Origin: Phyllobacterium brassicacearum
GTDB lineage: Bacteria > Pseudomonadota > Alphaproteobacteria > Rhizobiales > Rhizobiaceae
NCBI RefSeq assembly: GCF_003010955.1
Contig: NZ_PGGO01000011.1
Span: 1 to 64,000, forward strand
Length of the DNA: 64,000 nt
Reading direction: 5' to 3'
Part shown: positions 45,263 through 55,235 of the stretch, in pieces
How the letters are laid out: each line of letters starts with the position of its first letter
How positions within the stretch are numbered: position 1 is the first letter of the stretch
Notes under the pieces: model-generated
Database searches by the model: none
What the model saw: only the letters and a program-made list of their open reading frames with translations
What the model was told of the DNA's origin: nothing
Position numbers and translations under genes: made by a program

Positions 45263-46822
45263 ATGTCCATTCAAACCGATCCCGTCATTATCATCGGTGG
45301 CGGTCTTGCCGGACTTTTCTGCGCCCTGAAACTCGCCCCCCGGCCAGTTACGGTCCTTGCAGCGGCACCCATCGGTCGTGGTGCCTCCTCAGCCTGGGCG
45401 CAGGCCGGTATCGCGGCAGCAGTGTCCGAAGGTGACACTATGGAAAAGCACGTCGCAGATACGGTTGCAGCGGGCGATGGCATTGTCGACGAGGGCATTG
45501 CCCGTCTGATGGCCAGCGAGGCCGCGGCGCGCGTTCACGACCTGCTTGAATATGGCGTTCCCTTCGACCGGGATCTGGAGGGCAGGCTTCAGGTGTCGCG
45601 CGAAGCTGCGCATTCGGAAAGCCGTATCGTTCGCGTGCGTGGCGATATGGCCGGCCGCGCCATCATGCAGGCGCTAGTGAAAACGGTTGAAGACACGCCG
45701 TCAATCCGGGTGATGGAAGGTTATGTGGTCGAAAACATCGTGACCGAAAACGGCGCGGCGACCGGTGTTATCGCGCGAAGCGAGGCGGGACGCGGCAAGC
45801 AGATCAGGCTAGCCTCACGGATAGTGGTGATTGCGACGGGCGGAATTGGCCACCTCTATGCCGTCACCACAAACCCGTCTGAAGCGCGCGGCGAGGGCAT
45901 CGGCATGGCGGCGCGGGCGGGGGCAATGATGGCGGACATGGAGTTCGTGCAGTTTCATCCAACGGCGCTCAATGTCGACAAGGATCCGGCGCCATTGGCA
46001 ACCGAGGCGCTGCGCGGCCACGGGGCAACGCTGATTAATCGCGCCGGCGAGCGTTTCATGCTGAAGATCGATCCAGACGCTGAGCTTGCACCGCGTGATG
46101 TTGTTGCGCGCGGTATCTTTGCCGAGGTCACGAGCGGGCGCGGCGCCTGGCTCGATTGCACCAAGGCCGTGGGCGCGACGTTTGCCGAAGAATTCCCGAC
46201 GGTCTACAAATACTGCCGCGATGCCGGCATTGACCCGGTCGTCGAGCCCATTCCCGTTGTTCCGGCAGCCCATTATTTCATGGGAGGCATCCTGACTGAC
46301 CAGGATGGGCGCACGTCCATCGACGGCCTGTGGGCATGCGGCGAATGCACATCGACAGGTGCTCATGGCGCAAATCGTCTGGCGTCGAACTCGCTGCTCG
46401 AAGCGGTGGTTTTCTCGGCCCGCATTGCGGCCAAGATCGGTAAGGGCGACGAAAAACACGACGGCGATTGGTCGAGGGGCTCGGTTGACCGGGACGATTT
46501 GCAACCGGAACCCGACACGGCTGCAATGAGCACGCTGCGCCAAATGATGAGCGCAAGTTTCGGAGTGATCCGCGACCGTGAAGGTATGTTGCAGGGGCTC
46601 AAAACCATCCTCGAATTGGAGAGGGCCAATCGCGACGCTGCTTTCCGCAACGTGCTTGCCACCGCCAAGCTGGTTGCGGTCAGTGCCTTGCGCCGCGAGG
46701 AAAGCCGCGGCGGCCATTTCCGTACAGATTTCCCCGAAAAGCGGAAACAGTGGCAGCACCGGACATTCCTGACCCTGAGCGATGCGACAAGTACAGTTGA
46801 CGAGATCATGGAGCTGGCATGA
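45263..46822 (+). CDS. nadB: L-aspartate oxidase
   Basis: This 519-residue flavoprotein oxidises aspartate to iminoaspartate for NadA. The FAD-binding [11 protein letters not shown] is at 12-22, [16 protein letters not shown] holds the substrate-binding His and Arg, and [22 protein letters not shown] and [16 protein letters not shown] are family blocks. It begins 18 bases after nadA, and its stop overlaps nadC (ATGATG). Confidence 0.96.
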   Translation: MSIQTDPVIIIGGGLAGLFCALKLAPRPVTVLAAAPIGRGASSAWAQAGIAAAVSEGDTMEKHVADTVAAGDGIVDEGIARLMASEAAARVHDLLEYGVPFDRDLEGRLQVSREAAHSESRIVRVRGDMAGRAIMQALVKTVEDTPSIRVMEGYVVENIVTENGAATGVIARSEAGRGKQIRLASRIVVIATGGIGHLYAVTTNPSEARGEGIGMAARAGAMMADMEFVQFHPTALNVDKDPAPLATEALRGHGATLINRAGERFMLKIDPDAELAPRDVVARGIFAEVTSGRGAWLDCTKAVGATFAEEFPTVYKYCRDAGIDPVVEPIPVVPAAHYFMGGILTDQDGRTSIDGLWACGECTSTGAHGANRLASNSLLEAVVFSARIAAKIGKGDEKHDGDWSRGSVDRDDLQPEPDTAAMSTLRQMMSASFGVIRDREGMLQGLKTILELERANRDAAFRNVLATAKLVAVSALRREESRGGHFRTDFPEKRKQWQHRTFLTLSDATSTVDEIMELA

Positions 46823-47706
46823 TGACGGGTCGCCCGGAAGAAGTGCAGAAGGCGTTTGCGCCATACTTGCCGCGACTGATGATCGAAGATGCGGTGCGCG
46901 CCGCCCTGCTCGAAGATCTCGGCCGGGCAGGTGACATCACCACCAATGCAACCTTGCCGGAAGATGCGACCGCCGCTGCGGTTCTTTCGAGCCGCGAAGC
47001 GGGCGCGATCTGCGGCATTGGTTTTGCAAAGACTGCCTTTGCGCTGGTTGAGCCTTCACTGAAGTTTACCGCTTTCGTCAAAGACGGTGCGCGGGTCGAA
47101 CGCGGTGACACAATCGCCCGCGTCGAAGGCAATGCGCGCGCTATTTTGTCTGCAGAACGGGTTGCGCTGAACTACCTCATGCACCTGAGCGGGATATCAA
47201 GTTACACCGCAAAGTTCGCAGATTTGATCGCCCACACCGGCGCAAAAGTCTGCGACACCCGCAAGACCATTCCGGGCATGCGTGCCTTCGCCAAATACGC
47301 GGTGAAATGCGGCGGTGGCGCTAATCATCGCTTCGGCCTCGACGATGCGATCCTCATCAAGGACAACCACATAGCCGTCGCCGGCGGGGTTGCAAAAGCC
47401 ATCCTCGCCGCCCGCGCCTATGCCGGACATTTGGTGAAGATCGAGGTCGAAGTGGATGGGCTAACGCAACTCGAGGAGGCACTGTCCGTCGGTGCGGATG
47501 TGATTCTTCTTGATAATATGGGGCCGGAACTGCTTGAAAAGGCGGTGAAAATCAATGGCGGCCGCGCCAGGCTCGAGGCGTCGGGCGGTATTGCATTTGA
47601 TACGATCAAGGCGATTGCAGAAACCGGCGTCGACTATATTTCGACATCAAAGATCACTATGGCAGCACCAACGCTGGATATCGGACTGGACATTGAACTG
47701 ACATGA
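46819..47706 (+). CDS. nadC: nicotinate-nucleotide pyrophosphorylase (carboxylating)
   Basis: The product has 295 residues. NadC turns quinolinate and PRPP into nicotinate mononucleotide with loss of CO2. Family motifs include [67 protein letters not shown] and the final [24 protein letters not shown]. The stop overlaps the panC ATG, so NAD and pantothenate genes share one message. Confidence 0.96.
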   Translation: MMTGRPEEVQKAFAPYLPRLMIEDAVRAALLEDLGRAGDITTNATLPEDATAAAVLSSREAGAICGIGFAKTAFALVEPSLKFTAFVKDGARVERGDTIARVEGNARAILSAERVALNYLMHLSGISSYTAKFADLIAHTGAKVCDTRKTIPGMRAFAKYAVKCGGGANHRFGLDDAILIKDNHIAVAGGVAKAILAARAYAGHLVKIEVEVDGLTQLEEALSVGADVILLDNMGPELLEKAVKINGGRARLEASGGIAFDTIKAIAETGVDYISTSKITMAAPTLDIGLDIELT

Positions 47707-48548
47707 AAGTCATCGCAACGATTGACGAACTGCGTGCTGCATTGAAATCGGAACGCTTGGCCGGCAAGTCCATCGGCCTTGTGCCGACCATGGGCTATCT
47801 GCATATCGGTCATATGGAACTGGTCCGGCAGTCGAAGGCAGCCGCGAATATCTCCGTGGTCTCCATCTTCGTCAATCCGACCCAGTTCGGACCGAACGAG
47901 GATCTATCCACCTATCCGCGCGACATGGAAGGCGACCTTGCTAAACTCCGGGCCGAAGGTGTCGACTATGTCTTCACACCGGAGGTTGCGGAAATTTACC
48001 GCCCCGGCGCCAATACGATTGTCGACAACCCTGTCCTGTCGCGGATACTGATCGGCAAGATCCGCCCCGGGCATTTCCGCGGTGTGACGACCGTCGTCAC
48101 CAAATTGTTCAATATCGTGCAGCCGGACCGGGCATTCTTCGGCGAGAAGGACTACCAACAGCTGACTATCATCCGCCGGATGGTAGCCGACCTCAATATG
48201 CCGATTGCAATTACCGGTGTAGCGACGGTGCGCGAGGATGATGGCGTTGCCTGTTCATCACGCAATGCGATGCTGACGCCTGCCGACCGCAGGGCAGCAG
48301 TCGTCCTGTCGAAGTCGCTGGCGCAGGCCGAAGAGATGGTCGCTAAGGGTCAGCGCTCCGTTCCGGCCATCCGCAATGCGGTCCGTGCCGTCCTGGGAAG
48401 CGAAAAACGCGGCGAGCTCGAATCTGTCGACATTCGCGATGCCGAGACACTCGATCCGGTCTCGGGCAAGTTCAAGCAGTCAGTGGTCATTCTATTGACT
48501 GTTCGCTTCGGCAAGGTGCGGCTGATCGATCAGCGCGTCGTAGGCTGA
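47703..48548 (+). CDS. panC: pantothenate synthetase
   Basis: The product has 281 residues. PanC joins pantoate and beta-alanine with [18 protein letters not shown] holds the HIGH-like motif, and [41 protein letters not shown] and DGVACSSRN complete the active site. It overlaps nadC by four bases. The beta-alanine source is not seen here; the aspartate decarboxylase in this window releases the beta carboxyl and would give alpha-alanine instead. Confidence 0.96.
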   Translation: MKVIATIDELRAALKSERLAGKSIGLVPTMGYLHIGHMELVRQSKAAANISVVSIFVNPTQFGPNEDLSTYPRDMEGDLAKLRAEGVDYVFTPEVAEIYRPGANTIVDNPVLSRILIGKIRPGHFRGVTTVVTKLFNIVQPDRAFFGEKDYQQLTIIRRMVADLNMPIAITGVATVREDDGVACSSRNAMLTPADRRAAVVLSKSLAQAEEMVAKGQRSVPAIRNAVRAVLGSEKRGELESVDIRDAETLDPVSGKFKQSVVILLTVRFGKVRLIDQRVVG

Positions 48549-48568
48549 CAGGATCAAGGGAGGGTTGC

Positions 48569-49384
48569 ATGAGTCAGGAAGTCGTCACCCGCAGAATCAC
48601 TGCTCCAGAAATCCGTGGCCGCAAGGGCGGCGAGCCGATTGTCGCCTTGACCTCCTATCATGCCAATACCGCGCGTATCGTCGACAACCATGCGGATATT
48701 CTATTGGTTGGCGACAGTCTCGGCATGGTCCTCTATGCGATGGACTCAACGCTTGGTGTTTCGCTTGATCTGATGATTACTCATGGCCGCGCAGTGGTGC
48801 GCGGCTCCAGGCGGGCGATGGTGGTGGTGGACATGCCCTTCGGCTCCTATGAGGAGAGCCCGGCGGTGGCATTTCGCAATGCAGCCCGGGTCATGCAGGA
48901 AACCGGCTGCGGAGCAGTCAAGCTCGAAGGCGGGATCCGTATGGCTGATACCATCCGGTTTCTGACCGAGCGCGGCATTCCCGTCATGGCGCATATCGGA
49001 CTGACACCACAGTCGATCAACACCCTCGGCGGCTTCAAGACTCAGGGCCGCGATACGGCCTTGTGGCCGCTTATCAAGGCCGACGCGCAGGCGGTGAGCG
49101 AAGCCGGCGCTTTCTCGGTGGTGCTCGAGGGTATCGTTGAACCGCTTGCTGCGGAAATCTCCCGCCAGAGCGTCATTCCGACCATCGGCATCGGCGGGTC
49201 GAGAGAATGCGACGGCCAGATTCTCGTGCTCGAGGACATGCTCGGCTATAATCCGAAGCCGCCGAAATTCGTGAAGGTTTATGGCGCTGTCGGTACGGCC
49301 ATAGACGATGCTGTCAAAGCCTACGCGGAAGACGTGCGGTCACGCGCGTTTCCCGGAGACGAGAACATCTATCCGCTGAAATAG
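48569..49384 (+). CDS. panB: 3-methyl-2-oxobutanoate hydroxymethyltransferase
   Basis: The product has 271 residues. PanB adds a hydroxymethyl group from 5,10-methylene-THF to ketoisovalerate, giving ketopantoate. Magnesium-binding [19 protein letters not shown] and [13 protein letters not shown] are clear, along with [10 protein letters not shown] and [23 protein letters not shown] precedes the ATG. It ends the nad-pan operon. Confidence 0.95.
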   Translation: MSQEVVTRRITAPEIRGRKGGEPIVALTSYHANTARIVDNHADILLVGDSLGMVLYAMDSTLGVSLDLMITHGRAVVRGSRRAMVVVDMPFGSYEESPAVAFRNAARVMQETGCGAVKLEGGIRMADTIRFLTERGIPVMAHIGLTPQSINTLGGFKTQGRDTALWPLIKADAQAVSEAGAFSVVLEGIVEPLAAEISRQSVIPTIGIGGSRECDGQILVLEDMLGYNPKPPKFVKVYGAVGTAIDDAVKAYAEDVRSRAFPGDENIYPLK

Positions 49385-49393
49385 GTTTCCCGT

Positions 49394-49906
49394 TCATACG
49401 CGCCTTTTCTGTTCTGTATCAGCGCCTTGCCAGTATTCCATGGTGGCTGATCTGTCATAGCCTTCGCCCATCAACCGAACGCCGATGCGGCCGGTCTCCG
49501 CATAGAAAATCACATCGTTGGGGTTTTTTTCGCCGATGATGATGAATCGGCAGGGCGCATCACTATGATTGTAGAAGGAATGACCCGCCTTCTGTCCAGC
49601 TGGGAAGACGACGTGGTCACCGGCCTTCATTGGATAGGTCTTGTCGCCAAGCCGTAGCGTCATCTCACCTTGAAGGATGAAAGCCTGCTCTTCCTCGAGC
49701 ATATGATAGTGATTGAGGCTCGACTCTTTGCCGGGCGACAACTCTTCCAGGGCTACACCTACATGAGTTGCCCCGCCAAAGCCTGACAGATATCGATAGC
49801 GTGTGCCATAGCGGCTGCCTTCGGACCATTCTTCCCACGGAACGGTGTCGGAAGCGAACGGTTCGGAAATACCATCGGCATTCAATGACATCGGTTTATC
49901 GCTCAT
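49394..49906 (-). CDS. cupin-domain protein
   Basis: The product has 170 residues with a single cupin barrel. The metal motif is NHYHMLEEEQAFILQGEMTLRLG (His, His, Glu), and the second half is PAGQKAGHSFYNHSD. A final segment reads YAETGRIGVRLMGEGYDRS. Many such proteins are sugar isomerases, dioxygenases or small-molecule sensors; the substrate cannot be told. It follows nadQ by ten bases and may be co-transcribed. GGGAGAGAG sets the start. Confidence 0.75.
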   Translation of the reverse strand: MSDKPMSLNADGISEPFASDTVPWEEWSEGSRYGTRYRYLSGFGGATHVGVALEELSPGKESSLNHYHMLEEEQAFILQGEMTLRLGDKTYPMKAGDHVVFPAGQKAGHSFYNHSDAPCRFIIIGEKNPNDVIFYAETGRIGVRLMGEGYDRSATMEYWQGADTEQKRRV

Positions 49907-49916
49907 TTCTCTCTCC

Positions 49917-50873
49917 CTATCCTCGTCCGCCAACCCTCAGTCCAGCCACGCTGCGCTCCTCCAGCACGTTGTGGCGGAAGCGATAAAGCGCTGCCGGCCG
50001 TCCACGCGCCTGCGTCTGTTCGGCGCCGGTGGGCTCGACAAGTTCAGTTGTCTCGACGAGCCTGCGGAAGTTCTGCTTGTGCAGGTGCCTCCCGGATATC
50101 GCCTCAACAGTTTCCTGCAATGCGGTCAGTGTAAAGGTCGGCGGCATCAGTTCAAAGACCACTGGCCGGTATTTCAGCTTTGCACGCAGCCGGGAGATTG
50201 CCGTCGCAAGGATGCGCCTGTGATCGAAACTCATCGGTAAGCCAAGTACCCGCGCAAGCTCTGTTCGGTCAGCCCGGCCGTCCCGTGCCGCCTCTTCGAC
50301 CAGCCCGGCCTCGTAAAGAAGTTCGTACCGCTCCAGCACGCGCTCTTCATCCCAGGCAATACCATCGTCGCCAAAAGCGAGCCGGAATCGGCTGAGCTGC
50401 GCCGGGACCCCGCCGTTTTTCGCCCAGGCAAGAAGCGCAGGGCGGATCGTCTCGTCGATCATCACCGGCTTGCCGACGCGCCAGTCTTCCCAAGGCAGGA
50501 ATGAATACCAGCTGCGCCAGCGTGCACCTGATTTGCTGAGCGCCTCTCTGTCGTCGACGATGCGCGTGAGGGCGAGATAACCCACTGAAACAATGTGCAA
50601 GTCCCGATCTTCGGCTGTCTTGTGGCGGCCCCGGTCGCCAAAAGTGTAAAGCTGTTCGACATATCCGAGCCGCAACGGCGTCTGCTCAGCAACCCACTCG
50701 CGCAGACCAGTCTCGAAGGTCCGGTGCTGCAAGGGATTGAACGGGCCGAACGGCAACTCGTCGCGCTCCGGATCGTCGCCGGACGGGGTGGTCAAGATCA
50801 GGGGATCGTTGTTTGCCACGGCGACGATGGCAGCGCTCAGGTTGATTTCAACGGCATTTGGCGCGCCGGTCAT
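49917..50873 (-). CDS. nadQ: NadQ-type NAD biosynthesis regulator
   Basis: The product has 318 residues. The N-terminal half (about 10-140) is a NUDIX-like sensor without an intact NUDIX box (NLSAAIVAVANNDPLILTT, LPFGPFNPLQHRTFETGLREWV, QLYTFGDRGR). The C-terminal part (about 220-305) is winged-helix-like (LQETVEAISGRHLHKQNFRRLVE, GRPAALYRF). This fits the COG4111/NadQ group that represses nad genes in alphaproteobacteria, and a matching dyad lies before nadA. It starts two bases after the phosphatase gene. The ribosome site is weak. Confidence 0.8.
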   Translation of the reverse strand: MTGAPNAVEINLSAAIVAVANNDPLILTTPSGDDPERDELPFGPFNPLQHRTFETGLREWVAEQTPLRLGYVEQLYTFGDRGRHKTAEDRDLHIVSVGYLALTRIVDDREALSKSGARWRSWYSFLPWEDWRVGKPVMIDETIRPALLAWAKNGGVPAQLSRFRLAFGDDGIAWDEERVLERYELLYEAGLVEEAARDGRADRTELARVLGLPMSFDHRRILATAISRLRAKLKYRPVVFELMPPTFTLTALQETVEAISGRHLHKQNFRRLVETTELVEPTGAEQTQARGRPAALYRFRHNVLEERSVAGLRVGGRG

Positions 50874-50875
50874 GA

Positions 50876-51391
50876 CTAAACCACAAGCGGGAGCATGAAT
50901 GGTGTGCCTTCAAAAGCCTCTTCGCCGCGTCCAATCGCGTTGATCGCATCGACCATGCGGCCCTTTCGGACGAGCATGTCGTCGGCGAGCGCTATCAATC
51001 GGCTGTTGGGTGTGGCGGAGGGTGAGTTACGGCGCAGCGTCTGGGCCAGCCACACCTCGTCAAGTTCCGGATTGAGCGCGAGCGCTGTGATGTAGGCACC
51101 AGCGGTTGAGCGCGAAATTCCGGCAAAACAGTGGATGAGGAGCGGGGTCTTGCGATCCCAGCGCCGGCCAAAAGCGAGCAAGTCGCTGACGTGATCAGCG
51201 ACTGGGTGCGTCATTCCTTCAGTCGGCTCGATGATATCGTTGAAACCCAGAAACAGATGCCGGTCCTCGGCAATCTCGGCCGGTCGAACCACAGACGTAC
51301 CGATATTGATCAGGGTAACCATATCGCGGGCTCCGAAACGTGTTGCGGACTCGGCAAGGCGCGAGAGTGGCGAGACGATAATATGCGGCAT
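50876..51391 (-). CDS. tyrosine phosphatase-like protein
   Basis: The product has 171 residues. The Cys-x5-Arg phosphate loop is HCFAGISRST, preceded by a DRHLFLGFNDI strand region that could supply the general acid Asp. The fold is that of dual-specificity phosphatases. Whether it acts on protein, lipid or nucleotide is unknown. GAGGATAAG precedes ATG 51391. It lies four bases after the HD gene and two before nadQ, so it is in the same operon. Confidence 0.8.
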   Translation of the reverse strand: MPHIIVSPLSRLAESATRFGARDMVTLINIGTSVVRPAEIAEDRHLFLGFNDIIEPTEGMTHPVADHVSDLLAFGRRWDRKTPLLIHCFAGISRSTAGAYITALALNPELDEVWLAQTLRRNSPSATPNSRLIALADDMLVRKGRMVDAINAIGRGEEAFEGTPFMLPLVV

Positions 51392-51395
51392 GTTC

Positions 51396-52034
51396 TTATC
51401 CTCTATTCTGCTCACGCTGCGTGTCAAGAAATGCAAAACGCTGCAGAAAAGCATCCTGTACATCTTGGGTGGGCATGGCGGTCAGGTCGAGCCCTTGCGG
51501 GTCTATACCGCGCGGACGGCCAAAGAACTGCACCGCTTCTTTCTCGGCGAACCCGGCAAGCCGTGTAGCTTCATAATATGCGGCAATTGCGTCTGCACGC
51601 TTGATCAACGCGCGAAGTTCCGGTTTGACGACTGGCGCCAGCGAAAACCGCAAGTGGATGGCATGCTGCAGGCGAAGCTCGACGCTTTTGTAATCGCCAC
51701 CGACCACGGCCTTGAATGGTGAAATCATGTCGCCGATCACATATTCGGGCGCATCATGGAGAAGAGCGATCAGACGATGCTCCGTCGTTGTTTCCGGCAG
51801 GATCTTGCCGAAGATCTGCTCGACCAGCAGCGAATGCTGCGCCACCGAAAAGGCGTGCTCGCCGACTGTTTGGCCATTCCAGCGTGCGACGCGCGACAGC
51901 CCTTGGGCTATGTCCTCGATCTCAATGTCCAGCGGCGAGGGGTCAAGAAGATCCAGCCGGCGCCCGGACAGCATGCGTTGCCAGGCGCGCAGTTCGGTTT
52001 TCTTCAGTACGATCGTTTGCGGCTTAGCCGGCAT
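51396..52034 (-). CDS. HD-domain phosphohydrolase (YfbR-like)
   Basis: The product has 212 residues. Metal-binding residues of an HD fold are seen in NGQTVGEHAFSVAQHSLLV and ALLHDAPEYVIGDMISPFK, followed by IKRADAIAAYYEATRL. This layout resembles 5-prime deoxynucleotidases of the YfbR type. With a phosphatase and an NAD regulator next to it, a role in nucleotide turnover is plausible but inferred. GGGGAG precedes the ATG. Confidence 0.75.
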   Translation of the reverse strand: MPAKPQTIVLKKTELRAWQRMLSGRRLDLLDPSPLDIEIEDIAQGLSRVARWNGQTVGEHAFSVAQHSLLVEQIFGKILPETTTEHRLIALLHDAPEYVIGDMISPFKAVVGGDYKSVELRLQHAIHLRFSLAPVVKPELRALIKRADAIAAYYEATRLAGFAEKEAVQFFGRPRGIDPQGLDLTAMPTQDVQDAFLQRFAFLDTQREQNRG

Positions 52035-52062
52035 GAATGCTCCCCGATTAGGCCACAAGACC

Positions 52063-52914
52063 CTAGGCCTCTTGCGTTGCCTCCGGGAATGTAAACCGGT
52101 GTTCGGGCGGAATGGCAAGGTGGACCGCAACTTCTCCTGCCAGAATAGGTATGCCCTTGTGGGTCGCTTCCTTTACCCTGTCGATGCGGACAAGCGCGAG
52201 CCCGGCATTTCCAGCGACACTCCCGAGTGTGCCGATCTCCCGGCCATCGGCGGTGATCGATGTTCCAGTCGCGGGCAGTTCCGATGCGCAGGATACGATG
52301 AGGATGCGCCGCCGTGCGGTGCCGCGGTGTTGCATGCGCGAGACGACTTCCTGACCGACGAAGCAGCCCTTCCTAAATGAAACGCCGCCGGTCTGATCTA
52401 GATTGACATCATGCGGGAACGCGTCGCCGAGCAGATAATCCAATGGTGCCTCCGCGACCCCATGGGCGATACGCAGTTTAGTCCATTCGATCTCGTCGTT
52501 TCCAGCCGTCCGTGTTGCGCCATAGTGTCGCCGAACGTTCAGCGCATCGGGAAAGCGCCTGTCATGCAATGTTGAATCACTTTCCGAAGTCCCGGAATCA
52601 TTCTCCCAGGAAACCTGGACAAGCGACTCTAAATCCACGGCAATTTGAACTTTGGCTCGCAATTTGTAGAGCGTCAGTCGCTTCAGCAGATCGTCAGCAG
52701 AGGTCCGCAATGTATCGAGGCGCAACCCATTGCCGTCGCGTGAAACGAGGAATTCGAACAGGATCTTGCCCTGTGGGCTGAGCAGGGCGCCGGGTTTCAG
52801 ATCGTGTTGTTCCAGCGCGTCGAGGTCGGTCGTTATGAGGTTCTGAAGGAAATTTTCGGCATCCTCACCCGTCACCTTGAGGATCGCTCTTCCGTTTAAA
52901 CTTGCCGATGGCAT
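52063..52914 (-). CDS. ygfZ: folate-binding Fe-S cluster factor YgfZ
   Basis: The product has 283 residues in the aminomethyltransferase-like fold. YgfZ uses tetrahydrofolate to help repair or mature some Fe-S proteins. The signature KGCFVGQEVVSRMQHRGTARRR, with its conserved Cys, is present, as are ENFLQNLITTDLDAL and LSPQGKILFEFLV. It may support NadA, a 4Fe-4S enzyme, though that link is inference. It is first in a leftward operon and divergent from the dihydroorotase gene. Confidence 0.92.
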   Translation of the reverse strand: MPSASLNGRAILKVTGEDAENFLQNLITTDLDALEQHDLKPGALLSPQGKILFEFLVSRDGNGLRLDTLRTSADDLLKRLTLYKLRAKVQIAVDLESLVQVSWENDSGTSESDSTLHDRRFPDALNVRRHYGATRTAGNDEIEWTKLRIAHGVAEAPLDYLLGDAFPHDVNLDQTGGVSFRKGCFVGQEVVSRMQHRGTARRRILIVSCASELPATGTSITADGREIGTLGSVAGNAGLALVRIDRVKEATHKGIPILAGEVAVHLAIPPEHRFTFPEATQEA

Positions 52915-52995
52915 TGCATCACCCTTGCCTTTCGCTTCCCTGTTACGTAATCCGCTGCTGAAGGGTTCGCAAGGCTGGATTGGAGGGCAGAAACA

Positions 52996-54333
52996 ATGGC
53001 TCAGACGTTCGACACGATTTTCCGGAGCGGTATTGTCGTCAACCAGGATGGCGTCGGGCTGCGCGATATCGGCATCAGCAATGGCCGCATCGCAGCAATC
53101 GGCAATCTTGGCGGCGCTTCCGCGGGCGAGATGATCGATGCGACCGGGTTGCACATCCTTCCGGGCGTGGTCGACAGCCAGGTACATTTCCGCGAACCGG
53201 GGCTTGAGCACAAGGAAGATTTGGAGAGCGGTTCGCGCTCTGCTGTTCTCGGCGGTGTCACGGCAGTCTTTGAGATGCCCAACACCAAGCCACTGACGAC
53301 GTCGGCCGAAACACTTGAGGACAAAGTACGTCGTGGCCGTCATCACATGCATTGCGACTTTGCATTCTGGGTTGGAGGCACCCGAGATAATGCAAACGAC
53401 GTGGCAGAGCTTGAGCGACTGCCCGGTGCAGCCGGCGTCAAGGTCTTCATGGGCTCATCCACGGGCGATCTTCTTGTTGAGGACGATGAAGGCGTACGCT
53501 CCATCCTGAGAAATACACGGCGTCGCGCGGCGTTCCACTCGGAAGACGAGTTCCGGCTGCGCGAACGCGAGGGACTGCGTGTTCCGAATGATCCATCTTC
53601 TCATCCTGTCTGGCGTGACGAGATCGCGGCACTCAAATGCACCGAGCGACTGGTTCGGATCGCCCGGGAGACCCGTGCGCGCATTCACGTCCTGCATATC
53701 TCAACGGCCGAGGAGATCGAGTTCCTGAAGGATCACAAGGATGTGGCGAGTTGTGAAGCGACGCCGCATCATTTGACGCTCGATGCCAGCCAATACGCAA
53801 CGCTTGGCACGCTCCTCCAGATGAACCCGCCGGTGCGTGATGCGCGCCACCGCGACGGCGTCTGGAAAGGTATAGGGCAGGGGATCGTTGACGTCCTTGG
53901 CTCCGACCACGCACCACATACGCTCGAAGAAAAGTCAAAGCCCTATCCGGCCTCACCTTCAGGCATGACCGGCGTGCAGACCCTCGTGCCGATCATGCTC
54001 GATCACGTGAATGCCGGACGCCTGTCCATAGAGCGCTTCGTTGACTTGAGTTCGCATGGTCCGAACCGTCTATTCGGCATGGCCAGCAAGGGGCGCATCG
54101 CGGTCGGCTATGATGCTGACCTGACGATCGTCGACATGAAGCGGCGCGATACCATCACCAATGCGCAGGTTGGCTCCAAAGCTGGCTGGACGCCCTATGA
54201 CGGCAAGATCGTCACCGGCTGGCCGGTCGGAACGATCATCCGCGGCCGCAAAGTCATGTGGGAAGGTGAAATCGTCACGCTATCGCAGGGCGAACCGGTG
54301 CTGTTTGGCGAAGCCCTTCCAGCATCCATGTAA
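52996..54333 (+). CDS. pyrC: dihydroorotase-like amidohydrolase (first metal His is Gln)
   Basis: This amidohydrolase-fold protein has 445 residues, close to class I dihydroorotases (carbamoyl-aspartate to dihydroorotate). The bridging Lys is in GVKVFMGSS (Lys 149), and metal ligands lie in FHSEDE, HVLHIST and GSDHAPHT. However, the DxHxH motif reads DSQVHFREPG, with Gln 62 in place of the first His. Relatives in alphaproteobacteria may share this. It may be an active variant or a substitute-function paralogue. GGAGGG precedes the ATG. Confidence 0.85.
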   Translation: MAQTFDTIFRSGIVVNQDGVGLRDIGISNGRIAAIGNLGGASAGEMIDATGLHILPGVVDSQVHFREPGLEHKEDLESGSRSAVLGGVTAVFEMPNTKPLTTSAETLEDKVRRGRHHMHCDFAFWVGGTRDNANDVAELERLPGAAGVKVFMGSSTGDLLVEDDEGVRSILRNTRRRAAFHSEDEFRLREREGLRVPNDPSSHPVWRDEIAALKCTERLVRIARETRARIHVLHISTAEEIEFLKDHKDVASCEATPHHLTLDASQYATLGTLLQMNPPVRDARHRDGVWKGIGQGIVDVLGSDHAPHTLEEKSKPYPASPSGMTGVQTLVPIMLDHVNAGRLSIERFVDLSSHGPNRLFGMASKGRIAVGYDADLTIVDMKRRDTITNAQVGSKAGWTPYDGKIVTGWPVGTIIRGRKVMWEGEIVTLSQGEPVLFGEALPASM

Positions 54334-54344
54334 CGGGGATTTCA

Positions 54345-55235
54345 TCAAGCCGTACCCTGAGGCAACGATTTCGCAAATGTCAGATGTCCGAGTTTTTCCG
54401 GATTGCGCACGATATAGATCGTCTTGATCTTGCCGTTCTCGATTTCGAGGGCCGTCGTCTGTGGCATTCCGTCGAATTCGGTCGTCACGAAACCGGGCAA
54501 GCCGTCGATCATCCCCTCATACAAGAGGGGCGGGGATTGGTATTCCACATGGCGGGCAATTCCATCGAAGAAACGGCTGACCTTCGCCATTGAATAAATC
54601 GGGTTGATTGTGGAGGGACGAATGCCGCCACCATCCGCATACATGACGACGTCGTCGGCCAATAGGGATTGCAGCGCCTGCATGTCGCCGCTGCGCGAGG
54701 CATCGAAGAAAGCCTTCGCAATATTTTGACCCTGTTCATCCGACACCGGAAAACGCGGCTTTGCCTGCTGGACATGGCTGCGGGCCCGGCTGGCAAGCTG
54801 CCGGCAAGTCGCCGGATCGCGGCCGATGGCTTTGGAAATCTGGTTGAAGTCCTGGCCGAAAACATCGTGCAGCAGGAATGCGGCTCGCTCGAGTGGCGAA
54901 AGCCGCTCCAGCGCCATCATCAGGGTCAGTGTGATGTCATTATCCGACTCGTCTTCACTCGGGTCGAATATAGGTTCAGGCAGCCAGCTTCCCACATAAG
55001 TTTCCCTTCGAACGCGCGCAGACTTCAAATGATCAAGGCAAAGCCGCGTGATAGTGCGCACCAGGAAGGCTTCCTCGTTGCGCACCGCGGACCGGTCGGC
55101 CTGGTGCCAGCGAATGAAGCCCTCCTGAACGATATCTTCCGCCTCCGCGACCGATCCGAGCATGCGATAGGCAATGCGGATCAGCCGCGGTCTGAGGCGG
55201 TTGAACGTATCAGCCGAGTTGTCAGGCAGCGGCAC
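54345..55235 (-). CDS. sigJ: ECF41-type sigma factor (SigJ-like)
   Basis: The product has 296 residues. Sigma-2 (about 10-80) has RIAYRMLGSVAEAEDIVQEGFIRW, and sigma-4 (about 105-160) has LSPLERAAFLLHDVFGQDFNQISKAIGRD. The C-terminal third is a SnoaL-like domain. WLPEP in the linker and DGGG in the SnoaL part are the two hallmark motifs of ECF41, where the fused domain controls activity in place of an anti-sigma factor. It overlaps the carboxymuconolactone decarboxylase gene, the usual partner and target. Confidence 0.93.
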   Translation of the reverse strand: MPLPDNSADTFNRLRPRLIRIAYRMLGSVAEAEDIVQEGFIRWHQADRSAVRNEEAFLVRTITRLCLDHLKSARVRRETYVGSWLPEPIFDPSEDESDNDITLTLMMALERLSPLERAAFLLHDVFGQDFNQISKAIGRDPATCRQLASRARSHVQQAKPRFPVSDEQGQNIAKAFFDASRSGDMQALQSLLADDVVMYADGGGIRPSTINPIYSMAKVSRFFDGIARHVEYQSPPLLYEGMIDGLPGFVTTEFDGMPQTTALEIENGKIKTIYIVRNPEKLGHLTFAKSLPQGTA

